From NCBI GenBank assembly GCA_028696755.1, contig JAQVGK010000063.1:1-5567 (forward strand): 5,567 nucleotides of DNA, given 5' to 3'. This DNA is from Bacteroidales bacterium (GTDB lineage Bacteria; Bacteroidota; Bacteroidia; Bacteroidales; ML635J-15). The translations under genes and the position numbers were made by a program. The notes below the pieces were generated by a model. The model did not search any database. It saw nothing but the letters and a program-made list of their open reading frames with translations, and was not told the DNA's origin. Positions 1 through 5,549 of the stretch are shown here, piece by piece. Within the stretch, counting starts at the first letter, position 1, and each line of letters begins with the position of its first letter.

Positions 1-8
1 GTTACTTC

Positions 9-28
9 GGCGGGCTCAGCACACCGCC
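9..28. repeat. GC-rich imperfect hairpin at left edge
   Basis: GGCGG at 9-13 pairs with CCGCC at 24-28 around a 10-nt loop. The loop contains GCTCAGCAC, a word that recurs at 5426-5434, also after TTCG, in the repeat-rich tail at the other end of the window. This suggests a dispersed intergenic repeat family rather than a terminator, as no T-run follows. Confidence 0.45.
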
Positions 29-32
29 TCTG

Positions 33-51
33 GACAAAAACGATTTTTGTC
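33..51. repeat. Perfect 8-bp hairpin, GACAAAAA/TTTTTGTC
   Basis: GACAAAAA (33-40) and TTTTTGTC (44-51) are perfect inverted copies separated by CGA. Weaker pairing continues outward (CCT at 27-29 against AGG at 54-56). It resembles a short terminator hairpin, but the T-run lies inside the stem and not after it, so it is called a palindromic repeat. An inverted copy of the left arm with its flank (CTGGACAAA, 30-38) is found at 124-132. Confidence 0.5.
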
Positions 52-63
52 AAAGGAATAACT

Positions 64-83
64 AGCCCGCCGGCTGGCGGGCT
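64..83. repeat. Perfect GC-rich palindrome, REP-like
   Basis: AGCCCGCC (64-71) and GGCGGGCT (76-83) form a perfect 8-bp stem with a GGCT loop. Base composition is strikingly unlike the AT-rich surroundings. Such GC-rich intergenic hairpins are typical of dispersed REP-type repeats. It could also end transcription entering from the left, but no T-run follows on either strand, so a Rho-independent terminator is not supported. Confidence 0.5.
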
Positions 84-208
84 TCAACGTCATTAAAACT
101 AAATAAACCACTAAAATTACTCCTTTGTCCAGCGGACATTAACATTTCATCAATGGATTATTTTAAAACAAAAATTCCATTGTTTAAAGCCTTAACTAAA
201 CAACATTT

Positions 209-243
209 ATTTGTAATTTGGCATTTGTGATTTGTTATTTGGA
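209..243. repeat. Five tandem heptamers, consensus ATTTGNN
   Basis: ATTTG begins at 209, 216, 223, 230 and 237, an exact 7-base period. Only the last two bases of each unit vary (TA, GC, TG, TT, GA). The array is non-coding and ends about 110 bases before the TonB-family start codon. No function can be assigned from the sequence. Confidence 0.75.
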
Positions 244-339
244 GCTTTTCAATATTGTTCATTTTATGGATTTTCACTTTTTCAACCGTCTAGGTTTAAT
301 AATTTTAGACATAATTTTTATTAGAATGCGAATTATGTG

Positions 340-347
340 TAATTTTG
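340..347 (+). promoter_or_regulatory. Possible -7 promoter box of the TonB-family gene
   Basis: TAATTTTG matches the Bacteroidota sigma-ABfr -7 consensus TAnnTTTG at every fixed position. It lies only 6 bases before the ATG at 354, so if used the transcript would be nearly leaderless. No clear TTTG -33 element is seen 17-23 bases upstream. The match may be chance in this AT-rich DNA. TAGGTTTA at 291-298 is an alternative that would give a normal leader. Confidence 0.25.
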
Positions 348-353
348 CACTGT

Positions 354-1103
354 ATGTCGGGATTTTTGAAACGAAATATTAACGGAATTTTGGGAACTAT
401 TTTGGTTCACATGCTTATTGTTATTGTGGCAATGGCATTTAAACTAGCACATCCAAAAGTTAATGACGAGGATTTTTTAATTATTGATCCTGAGTTTATG
501 GAAGAAATGCTCGACCAACAAAAGCCTGACGAAGCTACTCAGAAGGAACTCGACGATATCGAAATCGAAAAATATATCAACGAAATAAGAAATATAGGCT
601 CTAATAATAGAATTAAAACCGATTATTCGGAGTTGGAGTCGATGACTGAGGAAGAATTAAAGCAAAAGTATGAGTCCGAATTACTTAAAGAAAAGTATGG
701 AGATGATTACGAAAAAATGAAGAATTCGACTTATGAGGATTATATGAAAGAACAGCCAAAAAATAATTCTCAAAATAACAAACCAAATAATTCGAGCCCA
801 TCGGCCGGAAATTATGCTGGTCCTGCCCTAGTTTATGTCGAATTGCAAAATCCAGATAGAGGAAAATCATATATCCACGTTCCTGTTTTTACTTGTAAGG
901 ATGGTGGCAAAATTGTTGTCAGCATTACAATAGCAAGTGATGGAAGTGTGAAGACTGCCACTGTAACATCGGCAAAATCGACTGGCGATGCAACTTGTAT
1001 TAGCAATGCCGCACGTGACGCTGCTCTTAAATCGAAGTTTACTCCTGTTGCTGGTGGTAAAACCGAAACTGGAACTATTACTTATAGTTTTATGCAGCAG
1101 TAG
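354..1103 (+). CDS. TonB-family energy transducer protein
   Basis: Likely couples the inner-membrane proton motive force to TonB-dependent outer-membrane transporters. Of its 249 residues, 1-11 are cytosolic and basic, about 12-29 form one membrane helix containing His19 (TonB helices carry a conserved His), and about 35-131 are a highly charged, mostly acidic stretch with coiled-coil character. An Asn/Pro/Ser-rich linker (132-152) leads to a C-terminal domain (156-249). That domain has the TonB pattern: GKIVVSITIASDGSVK, a conserved-looking ARDAAL helix, a KF-TP turn and a final GTITYSF strand. Cys181 and Cys215 could pair in the periplasm. The ATG at 354 is preferred over an in-frame TTG at 345, which overlaps a possible promoter box. 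The linker lacks the long Pro-Lys/Pro-Glu run of classical TonB. No exbB or exbD lies in the window, so its motor partner must be elsewhere or upstream. The exact transporter served is unknown; domain call fairly sure, function inferred. Confidence 0.8.
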   Translation: MSGFLKRNINGILGTILVHMLIVIVAMAFKLAHPKVNDEDFLIIDPEFMEEMLDQQKPDEATQKELDDIEIEKYINEIRNIGSNNRIKTDYSELESMTEEELKQKYESELLKEKYGDDYEKMKNSTYEDYMKEQPKNNSQNNKPNNSSPSAGNYAGPALVYVELQNPDRGKSYIHVPVFTCKDGGKIVVSITIASDGSVKTATVTSAKSTGDATCISNAARDAALKSKFTPVAGGKTETGTITYSFMQQ

Positions 1104-1105
1104 GA

Positions 1106-2362
1106 TTATTTTCCGTAAACAAATTTAAGTTTTGATTCGTTTGTTGCCGATTTAAATACAGCGAGATATAAGCCAGCAGAATTAGCATCAAAATACATTT
1201 CATGACTTCCAGTTCCTTGAATGTTTTTAGTTAAAACTGCTTTCCCCGATGCATCGAAAACTACGAGACGACCTTTTTCTTCTGTTGAAGTAATTGTTAA
1301 GGTAGAATTTTGAGCGTTGTATGTTAACTCAGTCGAATTTGACGATAATTCTGGGGTGTCTTGCCCAGAAACTAAATCAGTAGCTTTAAGAATATACATA
1401 CCTTTAGTAAAATCGGCCATATAAATCCATGTTCCATCTTCGTAAAGTTGATCAGAAACGCTCAATCCAAATGCATTTCCAGGGATTTGATAATATGCCT
1501 CTTCGTACATATCGTCAAAATCATTGATATTTAAAACAACTAGTCCGGCTGAATAATCGGAGACAAAAACATGATTATCTAGAACCTGCAAGTAATCGGC
1601 ATATCCAGGCGTATAGTAATAGTTTATCTCCGACGGTGCTGCTGGATAAGAAACATCAATAACTCTTAGTCCATAATAATCGGCAACAACATATGCGATA
1701 TTATCTTTTACCACAACATCGTAGAAATCACCCTCGGTAAAAATACTTCCCACAAAACTTGGAGAAGCAACATTACTAATATCAACAATTATAAGTCCAG
1801 CTGTTCCATCTGCAATGTAAGCATAATTTCCCTCAACATAAACTGCTCTACTATATCCGTTAGTATTATAGTAACCAGCTTCGACTGGAGCAGTAGGATT
1901 GCTAACATCAATAATTCTCATACCTTCGGTACCATCAGCAACATAAGCATATTGTCCATTAACAAAAACGCCATAGGAATAGCCATCAGAATCATAAAAA
2001 CCAATTTCGTAAGGACTGTCTGGCCAGTAAACATCAATAATTCGCAGGCCACCTTCATTATTCGCGACAAATGCATAATCGTTACTAACATAAACATCCA
2101 TTGTATTATCTTCAGTTTCAAAAGACCCAAGTAATGAAGGATTAGATTTGTTACAAATATCGACAACTAGTAATGAATTGTCGGCGCACACATAAGCTAT
2201 TGTGTCGTTCACAAACACACTGCGAATGATTCCAAAATCAGACATTATGCCTAGTCCCTCGATGTTTAAACTATCGGTGGCCCATTTGGCATTTTCAGTT
2301 GGTTGTGCAATAATTACACTGCAAAATAAAATCAGAAATAATGTAATAAATAGATTTTTCAT
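1106..2362 (-). CDS. Secreted LVIVD-repeat beta-propeller with T9SS sorting domain
   Basis: A 418-residue exported protein. Residues 1-20 (MKNLFITLFLILFCSVIIAQ) are a clear signal peptide. Residues 55-330 hold about seven LVIVD-type units such as GLRIIDV, GMRIIDV, GLIIVDI and GLRVIDV, beginning near 55, 96, 138, 180, 222, 264 and 313. Four successive units are exactly 42 residues, the sixth 49, consistent with a seven-bladed beta-propeller. After a Ser/Thr/Asn linker (about 331-347) comes a ~70-residue Por secretion tail with strand GRLVVFDASGKAV, the AGLYLAVF motif and a final Lys, indicating export by type IX secretion and surface attachment or release. LVIVD proteins have no well-defined activity; no catalytic site is visible, so a binding or adhesive role is a guess. 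The ATG at 2362 is chosen over an in-frame TTG at 2380 because it starts the signal peptide directly and the TTG falls inside the promoter box. Its stop is 2 bp from the convergent TonB-family stop. Confidence 0.88.
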   Translation of the reverse strand: MKNLFITLFLILFCSVIIAQPTENAKWATDSLNIEGLGIMSDFGIIRSVFVNDTIAYVCADNSLLVVDICNKSNPSLLGSFETEDNTMDVYVSNDYAFVANNEGGLRIIDVYWPDSPYEIGFYDSDGYSYGVFVNGQYAYVADGTEGMRIIDVSNPTAPVEAGYYNTNGYSRAVYVEGNYAYIADGTAGLIIVDISNVASPSFVGSIFTEGDFYDVVVKDNIAYVVADYYGLRVIDVSYPAAPSEINYYYTPGYADYLQVLDNHVFVSDYSAGLVVLNINDFDDMYEEAYYQIPGNAFGLSVSDQLYEDGTWIYMADFTKGMYILKATDLVSGQDTPELSSNSTELTYNAQNSTLTITSTEEKGRLVVFDASGKAVLTKNIQGTGSHEMYFDANSAGLYLAVFKSATNESKLKFVYGK

Positions 2363-2375
2363 AATTGGTTGTTTG

Positions 2376-2395
2376 TGCAAATATAGCTATTTGCA
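2376..2395. promoter_or_regulatory. Inverted repeat over the propeller gene promoter
   Basis: TGCAAATA (2376-2383) and TATTTGCA (2388-2395) are perfect 8-bp inverted arms around a 4-base centre. The repeat overlaps the -7 box of the minus-strand gene, a position suited to a repressor site. Equally it may be a chance palindrome in AT-rich DNA; no regulator is encoded nearby. Confidence 0.3.
2378..2385 (-). promoter_or_regulatory. -7 promoter box for the LVIVD propeller gene
   Basis: On the minus strand this reads TATATTTG, an exact fit to the Bacteroidota -7 consensus TAnnTTTG. It stands 15 bases before the ATG at 2362, giving a short leader of about 9 bases. No good TTTG -33 element is seen at the usual distance, so the call rests on the -7 box and its position. 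Confidence 0.45.
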
Positions 2396-2430
2396 TAAAA
2401 TAGAACTTTATAATAGCAAAAAAACTTCTC

Positions 2431-2452
2431 AAAATTGACAATTATCAATTTT
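2431..2452. promoter_or_regulatory. Inverted repeat at the acyl-CoA ligase promoter
   Basis: AAAATTGA (2431-2438) and TCAATTTT (2445-2452) are perfect 8-bp inverted arms around CAATTA. It covers the proposed -33 element of the ligase gene, so it could be an operator. The low-complexity AT content makes a chance origin plausible. Confidence 0.3.
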
Positions 2453-2466
2453 TTCATTTAATTTTA
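2435..2466 (+). promoter_or_regulatory. Candidate promoter of the acyl-CoA ligase gene
   Basis: TTG at 2435-2437 and TAATTTTA at 2459-2466 (seven of eight positions of TAnnTTTG) are 21 bases apart, within the Bacteroidota -33/-7 spacing. Transcription would start near 2473, leaving a leader of about 15 bases before the ATG at 2488. No Shine-Dalgarno-like sequence precedes that ATG, as is usual in this phylum. Confidence 0.4.
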
Positions 2467-2487
2467 CACTTCTAATTAAGACTAATT

Positions 2488-4107
2488 ATGATTCAGGAAA
2501 ATCTTACTGCGTATTTTGAGAATGCAATTCTAGATAATTGGGATAAGCTATCGCTTCAGGATTATGATAATGGTGGACTTACATTTGGCGAATTAGGTAA
2601 CCAGATATTGAAATTGCATAGTATGTTTAGAGAGCATGGATTGGTTAAAGGAGATAAAGTCGTTTTAATTGGCAAGAATTCTGCGTATTGGGGTTCTGTA
2701 TATCTTGCCACAGTAACTTATGGTGCCGTAATAGTCCCACTCCTGCAGGATTTTACAGCAAAGGATATAATATCTCTTACAAATCATTCGGATGCTAAGC
2801 TTCTTTTTGCTTCTGAATTTATTTGTCAGAAACTAGATTACAGTAAGTTCGAGAATTTGCAAACCGTATATTACCTCGATGATTTTGGAGTTGCTTACGA
2901 TTACTCTGCAGAATTTATTGCCTTTAATAAGAATCTTCCAGTAATTACAAAGGACAAATTTAAACTTGAACATATTGACAATTCTGAACTCGCTGCAATT
3001 CTATACACATCTGGCACATCTGGATCGCCAAAGGGAGTTATGCTTAATCATAATTCGTTGGCTGCAAATATCAGGTATGCACGAGCAAACATGCCGCTGG
3101 AATCGGGTGATAGAATTGTATCATTTCTACCTCTAGCTCACTGTTACGGTGCTGCATTCGAGTTTTTATTCCCGTTTTCAATTGGCTGTACCATAATATT
3201 CCTTGGCAAATTACCATCACCACAGGTAATTCTCAAAGCTTTTGGTGAGATAAAACCTCGTTTAATTTTATCTGTACCTTTGGTAATCGAGAAAGTTTAT
3301 AAAAACAAAATCAAACCATCAATAGACAAGCCTATTCCTAAGTTTTTAATTAAAATTCCAGTTCTAAAACGATTAATTTATAATGAGGTTTTAGCATCTT
3401 TAAAAGTTGCTTTTGGTGGCGAATTTAAAGAAATTGTTATTGGTGGTGCCAAGATGAACCGTGAGGTGGAGACTTTCCTACGTGAGATTGGCTTTAACTT
3501 TTCAATTGGTTACGGGATGACAGAATGTGGACCTCTTATCGCTTATGATGGATGGAAAACAACTAAAATATATTCGACCGGAAAAGTTGTTGATTGTCTA
3601 GAAATAAAAATAGATTCTAAAGAATCGGGTAAAGTTGGCGAAATTATGGTTCGTGGCGAAAATGTAATGCTTGGCTACTATAAAAACCAAGAAGAAACTG
3701 ATAAGGCTCTCGATTCAGATGGCTGGCTTCATACTGGTGATTTAGGTGTAATTGATAACGATGGATACATCTTTATTAAAGGCCGTAGCAAGAGTATGAT
3801 TCTTACTGGAACAGGTCAAAATGTTTATCCAGAAGAGATTGAATCAAAATTCAACAATTTTCCATTAGTTAGTGAAGTTGTTGTCGTAAACCGTAACAAC
3901 TTGATTACAGCGTTGATTTATCCCGATCAAGATAAAATTAAAACATTAAATCTTAAACCAGAGCAAATCGAAAAGGTTATGCTTAATTATCAAAAGCGAG
4001 TTAACGAAGACTTACCAGCATATATGCAAGTAAACAAATTTGTAATACGGGACGAAGAGTTTGAGAAAACTCCAAAGAAAAGCATCAAGAGGTTTTTATA
4101 CGAATAG
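2488..4107 (+). CDS. Long-chain fatty acid--CoA ligase (AMP-binding family)
   Basis: Activates a fatty acid with ATP to an acyl-adenylate and then acyl-CoA, at the cytosolic membrane face, feeding lipid synthesis or beta-oxidation. The 539-residue protein has the family motifs in order: phosphate-binding YTSGTSGSPKG (173-183), YGMTECGP (342-349) for adenine and substrate, DGWLHTGD (411-418, Asp418 for the ATP ribose), hinge region GRSKSMI (432-438) and GQNVYPEEIE. Length is a little under the ~600 of many long-chain ligases but normal for compact bacterial ones. The C-terminal A10 motif is KTPKKSIKR (527-535): in an ungapped comparison with the usual PKTxxGKIxR, the catalytic lysine falls on Ser532 and Lys531 is one residue earlier. 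The ATG at 2488 follows a candidate promoter. It is divergent from the propeller gene and 131 bp ahead of the Lnb-like gene. Chain-length preference cannot be read from the sequence; an acyl-ACP synthetase role is an alternative. Confidence 0.9.
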   Translation: MIQENLTAYFENAILDNWDKLSLQDYDNGGLTFGELGNQILKLHSMFREHGLVKGDKVVLIGKNSAYWGSVYLATVTYGAVIVPLLQDFTAKDIISLTNHSDAKLLFASEFICQKLDYSKFENLQTVYYLDDFGVAYDYSAEFIAFNKNLPVITKDKFKLEHIDNSELAAILYTSGTSGSPKGVMLNHNSLAANIRYARANMPLESGDRIVSFLPLAHCYGAAFEFLFPFSIGCTIIFLGKLPSPQVILKAFGEIKPRLILSVPLVIEKVYKNKIKPSIDKPIPKFLIKIPVLKRLIYNEVLASLKVAFGGEFKEIVIGGAKMNREVETFLREIGFNFSIGYGMTECGPLIAYDGWKTTKIYSTGKVVDCLEIKIDSKESGKVGEIMVRGENVMLGYYKNQEETDKALDSDGWLHTGDLGVIDNDGYIFIKGRSKSMILTGTGQNVYPEEIESKFNNFPLVSEVVVVNRNNLITALIYPDQDKIKTLNLKPEQIEKVMLNYQKRVNEDLPAYMQVNKFVIRDEEFEKTPKKSIKRFLYE

Positions 4108-4133
4108 TTAAATTTATAAATTTTTAAAATTTT

Positions 4134-4221
4134 GGGTGTAAGACATATTTATACAAACAATTTTCTTATAAATAAAAATGCAAGTGCATTCCCAGTGCAC
4201 GCCACTTCCTATCTTACACCC
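4134..4221. mobile_element. 88-bp element with perfect 10-bp terminal inverted repeats
   Basis: GGGTGTAAGA (4134-4143) and TCTTACACCC (4212-4221) are perfect inverted copies at the ends of an 88-bp non-coding segment. ATTTT directly flanks both sides (4129-4133 and 4222-4226), like a 5-bp target duplication, giving a MITE-like structure. Inside lie two hairpins: TATTTATA/TATAAATA (4146-4153 with 4167-4174) and GTGCA/TGCAC (4184-4188 with 4196-4200). As RNA it could fold as a three-way junction closed by the 10-11-bp outer stem. It is followed by a T-rich run (4223-4238), so it may instead act as a terminator of the ligase gene or a structured leader of the gene starting at 4239. The flanking repeat is A/T only and may be chance. 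No known transposase family is assigned. Confidence 0.4.
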
Positions 4222-4238
4222 ATTTTTAATTTTTTTTT

Positions 4239-5408
4239 ATGAAAAAAATAGCAGCCATCTCAATAATTACAATTGCATTATTAGTTAATTCCTATCAAAA
4301 CATTTGTGCTTCTTCTTTGACGAGAAGCGTTACAATTTCACTACTTACCCAAGACGAAGGAGATGAACTTTACGCCTATTTCGGTCATACAGCCATTCGC
4401 GTAAAAGATGATTCGCTAGGTGTTGATCAAGTTTACAATTACGGAACTTTTGATTTTAACACGCCCGATTTTTACACTCGTTTTGTAAAAGGCGATCTCG
4501 ACTATTGCCTAAGTATCGACAGTTACAATGGATTTGTTTATATGTCGAGGTACAATAACAGAACTATTCGGGAGCAAATTCTTGACTTGAGTTTTGAAGA
4601 AAAATACGAAATAGTAATGCTTCTCGAAACCTGCTACAACACATCGGCAAGGTATTACCGCTACGATTTTTTGGATAATAACTGTGCAACAAAAATCAGA
4701 GATATTATTTACGACGGAACAAAGGGCAGAATTGATTTTAGCAAAGCAAATTTTGGTGGTAAAACATACAGACAATTGTTACAACCTTTTTTAAAGAAAG
4801 ATTATTGGATTGATTTTGGACTAAATTTCATCTTAGGTTTAAAAACCGATGAAAAAGCAAATGCTAATCAATACATGTTTTTGCCGATTTATATTCATGA
4901 TTTTCTTGCAGATTCTGAGTTTGCTGGCGAAAGCACTGTAATTCTGGATGCCTCTCCTCAAAAGAAGGCTGGAATTAACTTTTCATACGTATTCCCATGG
5001 ATTATTGCAATTGCGTTGTCTTTATTAATTCTATGGAGAAAAACTAGAAAATTCATGCTTTACTTTTTATCATCAATATTTGCATTACTAGGGGTTTTCA
5101 TATTAGCTCTTGGCTTATACTCAGAACACGAGGCTGTAACAGCAAATCTTAATATGCTGTGGACTTTACCATCATTGTTTGTGTTAATTCTTGGACATAC
5201 TAAAAAGATTGGCAAATACATCAATTTTGGATACCTAATATTAATGCTACTTCATTTCCTTAACTGGTTCTGGCTCCCACAACAATTATCTACTTCATTT
5301 TTACCATGGATGCTTTTAATGACAATGGCATTGGCGTTTAATTTGGAGGTATGGAGATGGGTAAAATGTTGTAAGCGGTCCTTCGACTTACTTCGACACT
5401 TAGAGTAG
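4239..5408 (+). CDS. DUF4105/Lnb-type membrane protein, probable lipoprotein N-acyltransferase
   Basis: The 389-residue protein has a signal-like hydrophobic start (about 4-18, possible cleavage near Ala24), a periplasmic DUF4105 domain (about 30-225), then roughly five membrane helices (about 250-266, 272-293, 304-319, 328-345, 354-369). The domain shows family blocks ISLLTxxxGDELYAYFGHTA (33-52), VYNYGTFDF (65-73), NNRTIREQIL (106-115) and DNNCATKIRD (146-155). His50 and Cys149 are the likely catalytic pair, as in NlpC/P60-like folds. From memory, DUF4105 is the N-terminal domain of Lnb, which N-acylates lipoproteins in Bacteroides; that function is inferred here by family. The Cys often seen after ISLLT is Gln38. 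The ATG follows a T-run with no ribosome site, as usual in the phylum. The last residues (about 378-389) are encoded by repeat DNA, so the natural C-terminus is probably altered. Family sure, function moderate. Confidence 0.75.
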   Translation: MKKIAAISIITIALLVNSYQNICASSLTRSVTISLLTQDEGDELYAYFGHTAIRVKDDSLGVDQVYNYGTFDFNTPDFYTRFVKGDLDYCLSIDSYNGFVYMSRYNNRTIREQILDLSFEEKYEIVMLLETCYNTSARYYRYDFLDNNCATKIRDIIYDGTKGRIDFSKANFGGKTYRQLLQPFLKKDYWIDFGLNFILGLKTDEKANANQYMFLPIYIHDFLADSEFAGESTVILDASPQKKAGINFSYVFPWIIAIALSLLILWRKTRKFMLYFLSSIFALLGVFILALGLYSEHEAVTANLNMLWTLPSLFVLILGHTKKIGKYINFGYLILMLLHFLNWFWLPQQLSTSFLPWMLLMTMALAFNLEVWRWVKCCKRSFDLLRHLE

Positions 5409-5475
5409 CCTCAGTGCATCGCTTCGCTCAGCACGAGTCGCTTAGGAACCGTAAGCGGTGAGTCGGTGGTCGGTG
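5371..5475. repeat. Intergenic repeat cluster overlapping the Lnb-like gene end
   Basis: GTAAGCGGT occurs at 5371-5379 and again at 5451-5459, exactly 80 bases apart. Between them are CTTCGAC twice (5381-5387, 5391-5397), CTTCGCTCAGCAC (5422-5434) and an imperfect inverted pair, CCTTCGACT near the left end against AGTCGCTTAGG near the right. Its composition differs from the AT-rich genes. The word GCTCAGCAC links it with the left edge of the window (14-22). It is most likely a dispersed non-coding repeat that has landed at, and overwritten, the gene's 3' end. Confidence 0.55.
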
Positions 5476-5549
5476 TTGTTAATGCTAAATCGTGCAGCAA
5501 ACCTCCTTAGCCTTTTTTGTAAGCAGTAAGCAGTGGTCGGTACGTCGGT
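5463..5549. repeat. Short degenerate tandem words TCGGT and AAGCAGT
   Basis: TCGGT occurs at 5463, 5470, 5537 and 5545, and AAGCAGT is repeated in tandem at 5521-5527 and 5528-5534. GTAAGC introduces the second block (5519) just as it does the earlier ones (5371, 5451). This looks like one degenerate repeat family continuing past the right edge. No gene is seen here. Confidence 0.5.
5484..5518 (+). terminator. Weak possible terminator after the Lnb-like gene
   Basis: GCTAA (5484-5488) can pair with TTAGC (5507-5511) across an 18-nt loop, followed by C and six Ts (5513-5518). The stem is short and the loop long, so this is a tentative call; it is the only hairpin with a T-run downstream of the stop at 5406-5408. 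Confidence 0.25.

Larger units (their letters stand above)
1..353. other. Repeat-rich non-coding region upstream of the TonB-family gene
   Basis: No credible coding sequence is seen in this stretch on either strand. It holds three small inverted repeats (9-28, 33-51, 64-83), a fourth short one at 126-136 next to an inverted copy of an arm of the second, and a heptamer tandem array at 209-243. The first ~90 bases are clearly more GC-rich than the rest, which is very AT-rich. The stretch nearest the gene (about 290-353) probably contains its promoter: TAATTTTG at 340-347 matches the Bacteroidota -7 consensus TAnnTTTG exactly, and TAGGTTTA at 291-298 matches at seven of eight positions. Neither has a convincing -33 element. 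Confidence 0.7.

Noticed and set aside
209..243. CRISPR-like array
   Set aside because: Units are 7 bases with no spacers; too short for CRISPR repeats.
345..353. TTG start at 345 for the TonB-family gene
   Set aside because: It adds only three residues before an ATG that begins a typical TonB N-terminus, and it overlaps a match to the -7 promoter box.
685..870. Minus-strand open frame of 61 codons
   Set aside because: It lies wholly within the TonB-family gene on the other strand, with no recognisable protein features.
1918..2166. Minus-strand 82-codon frame and overlapping plus-strand 60-codon frame (1952-2134)
   Set aside because: Both are shadows of the LVIVD gene; the hydrophobic look of the former comes from the frame-shifted repeat units.
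2363..2380. TTG start at 2380 for the propeller gene
   Set aside because: It would add six polar residues before a clean signal peptide and falls within the TATATTTG promoter box.
2202..2438. Plus-strand 78-codon frame
   Set aside because: Antisense to the propeller gene start and running through its promoter; no family features.
4110..4123. Perfect 14-base palindrome AAATTTATAAATTT after the ligase stop
   Set aside because: Made of A and T only in low-complexity DNA; likely chance, and no T-run terminator geometry.
4134..4221. Known riboswitch class
   Set aside because: The fold and loop sequences do not match any riboswitch consensus I recognise; only the generic structure is reported.
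4509..4775. Minus-strand 88-codon frame
   Set aside because: Antisense to the well-conserved DUF4105 domain; low-quality composition.
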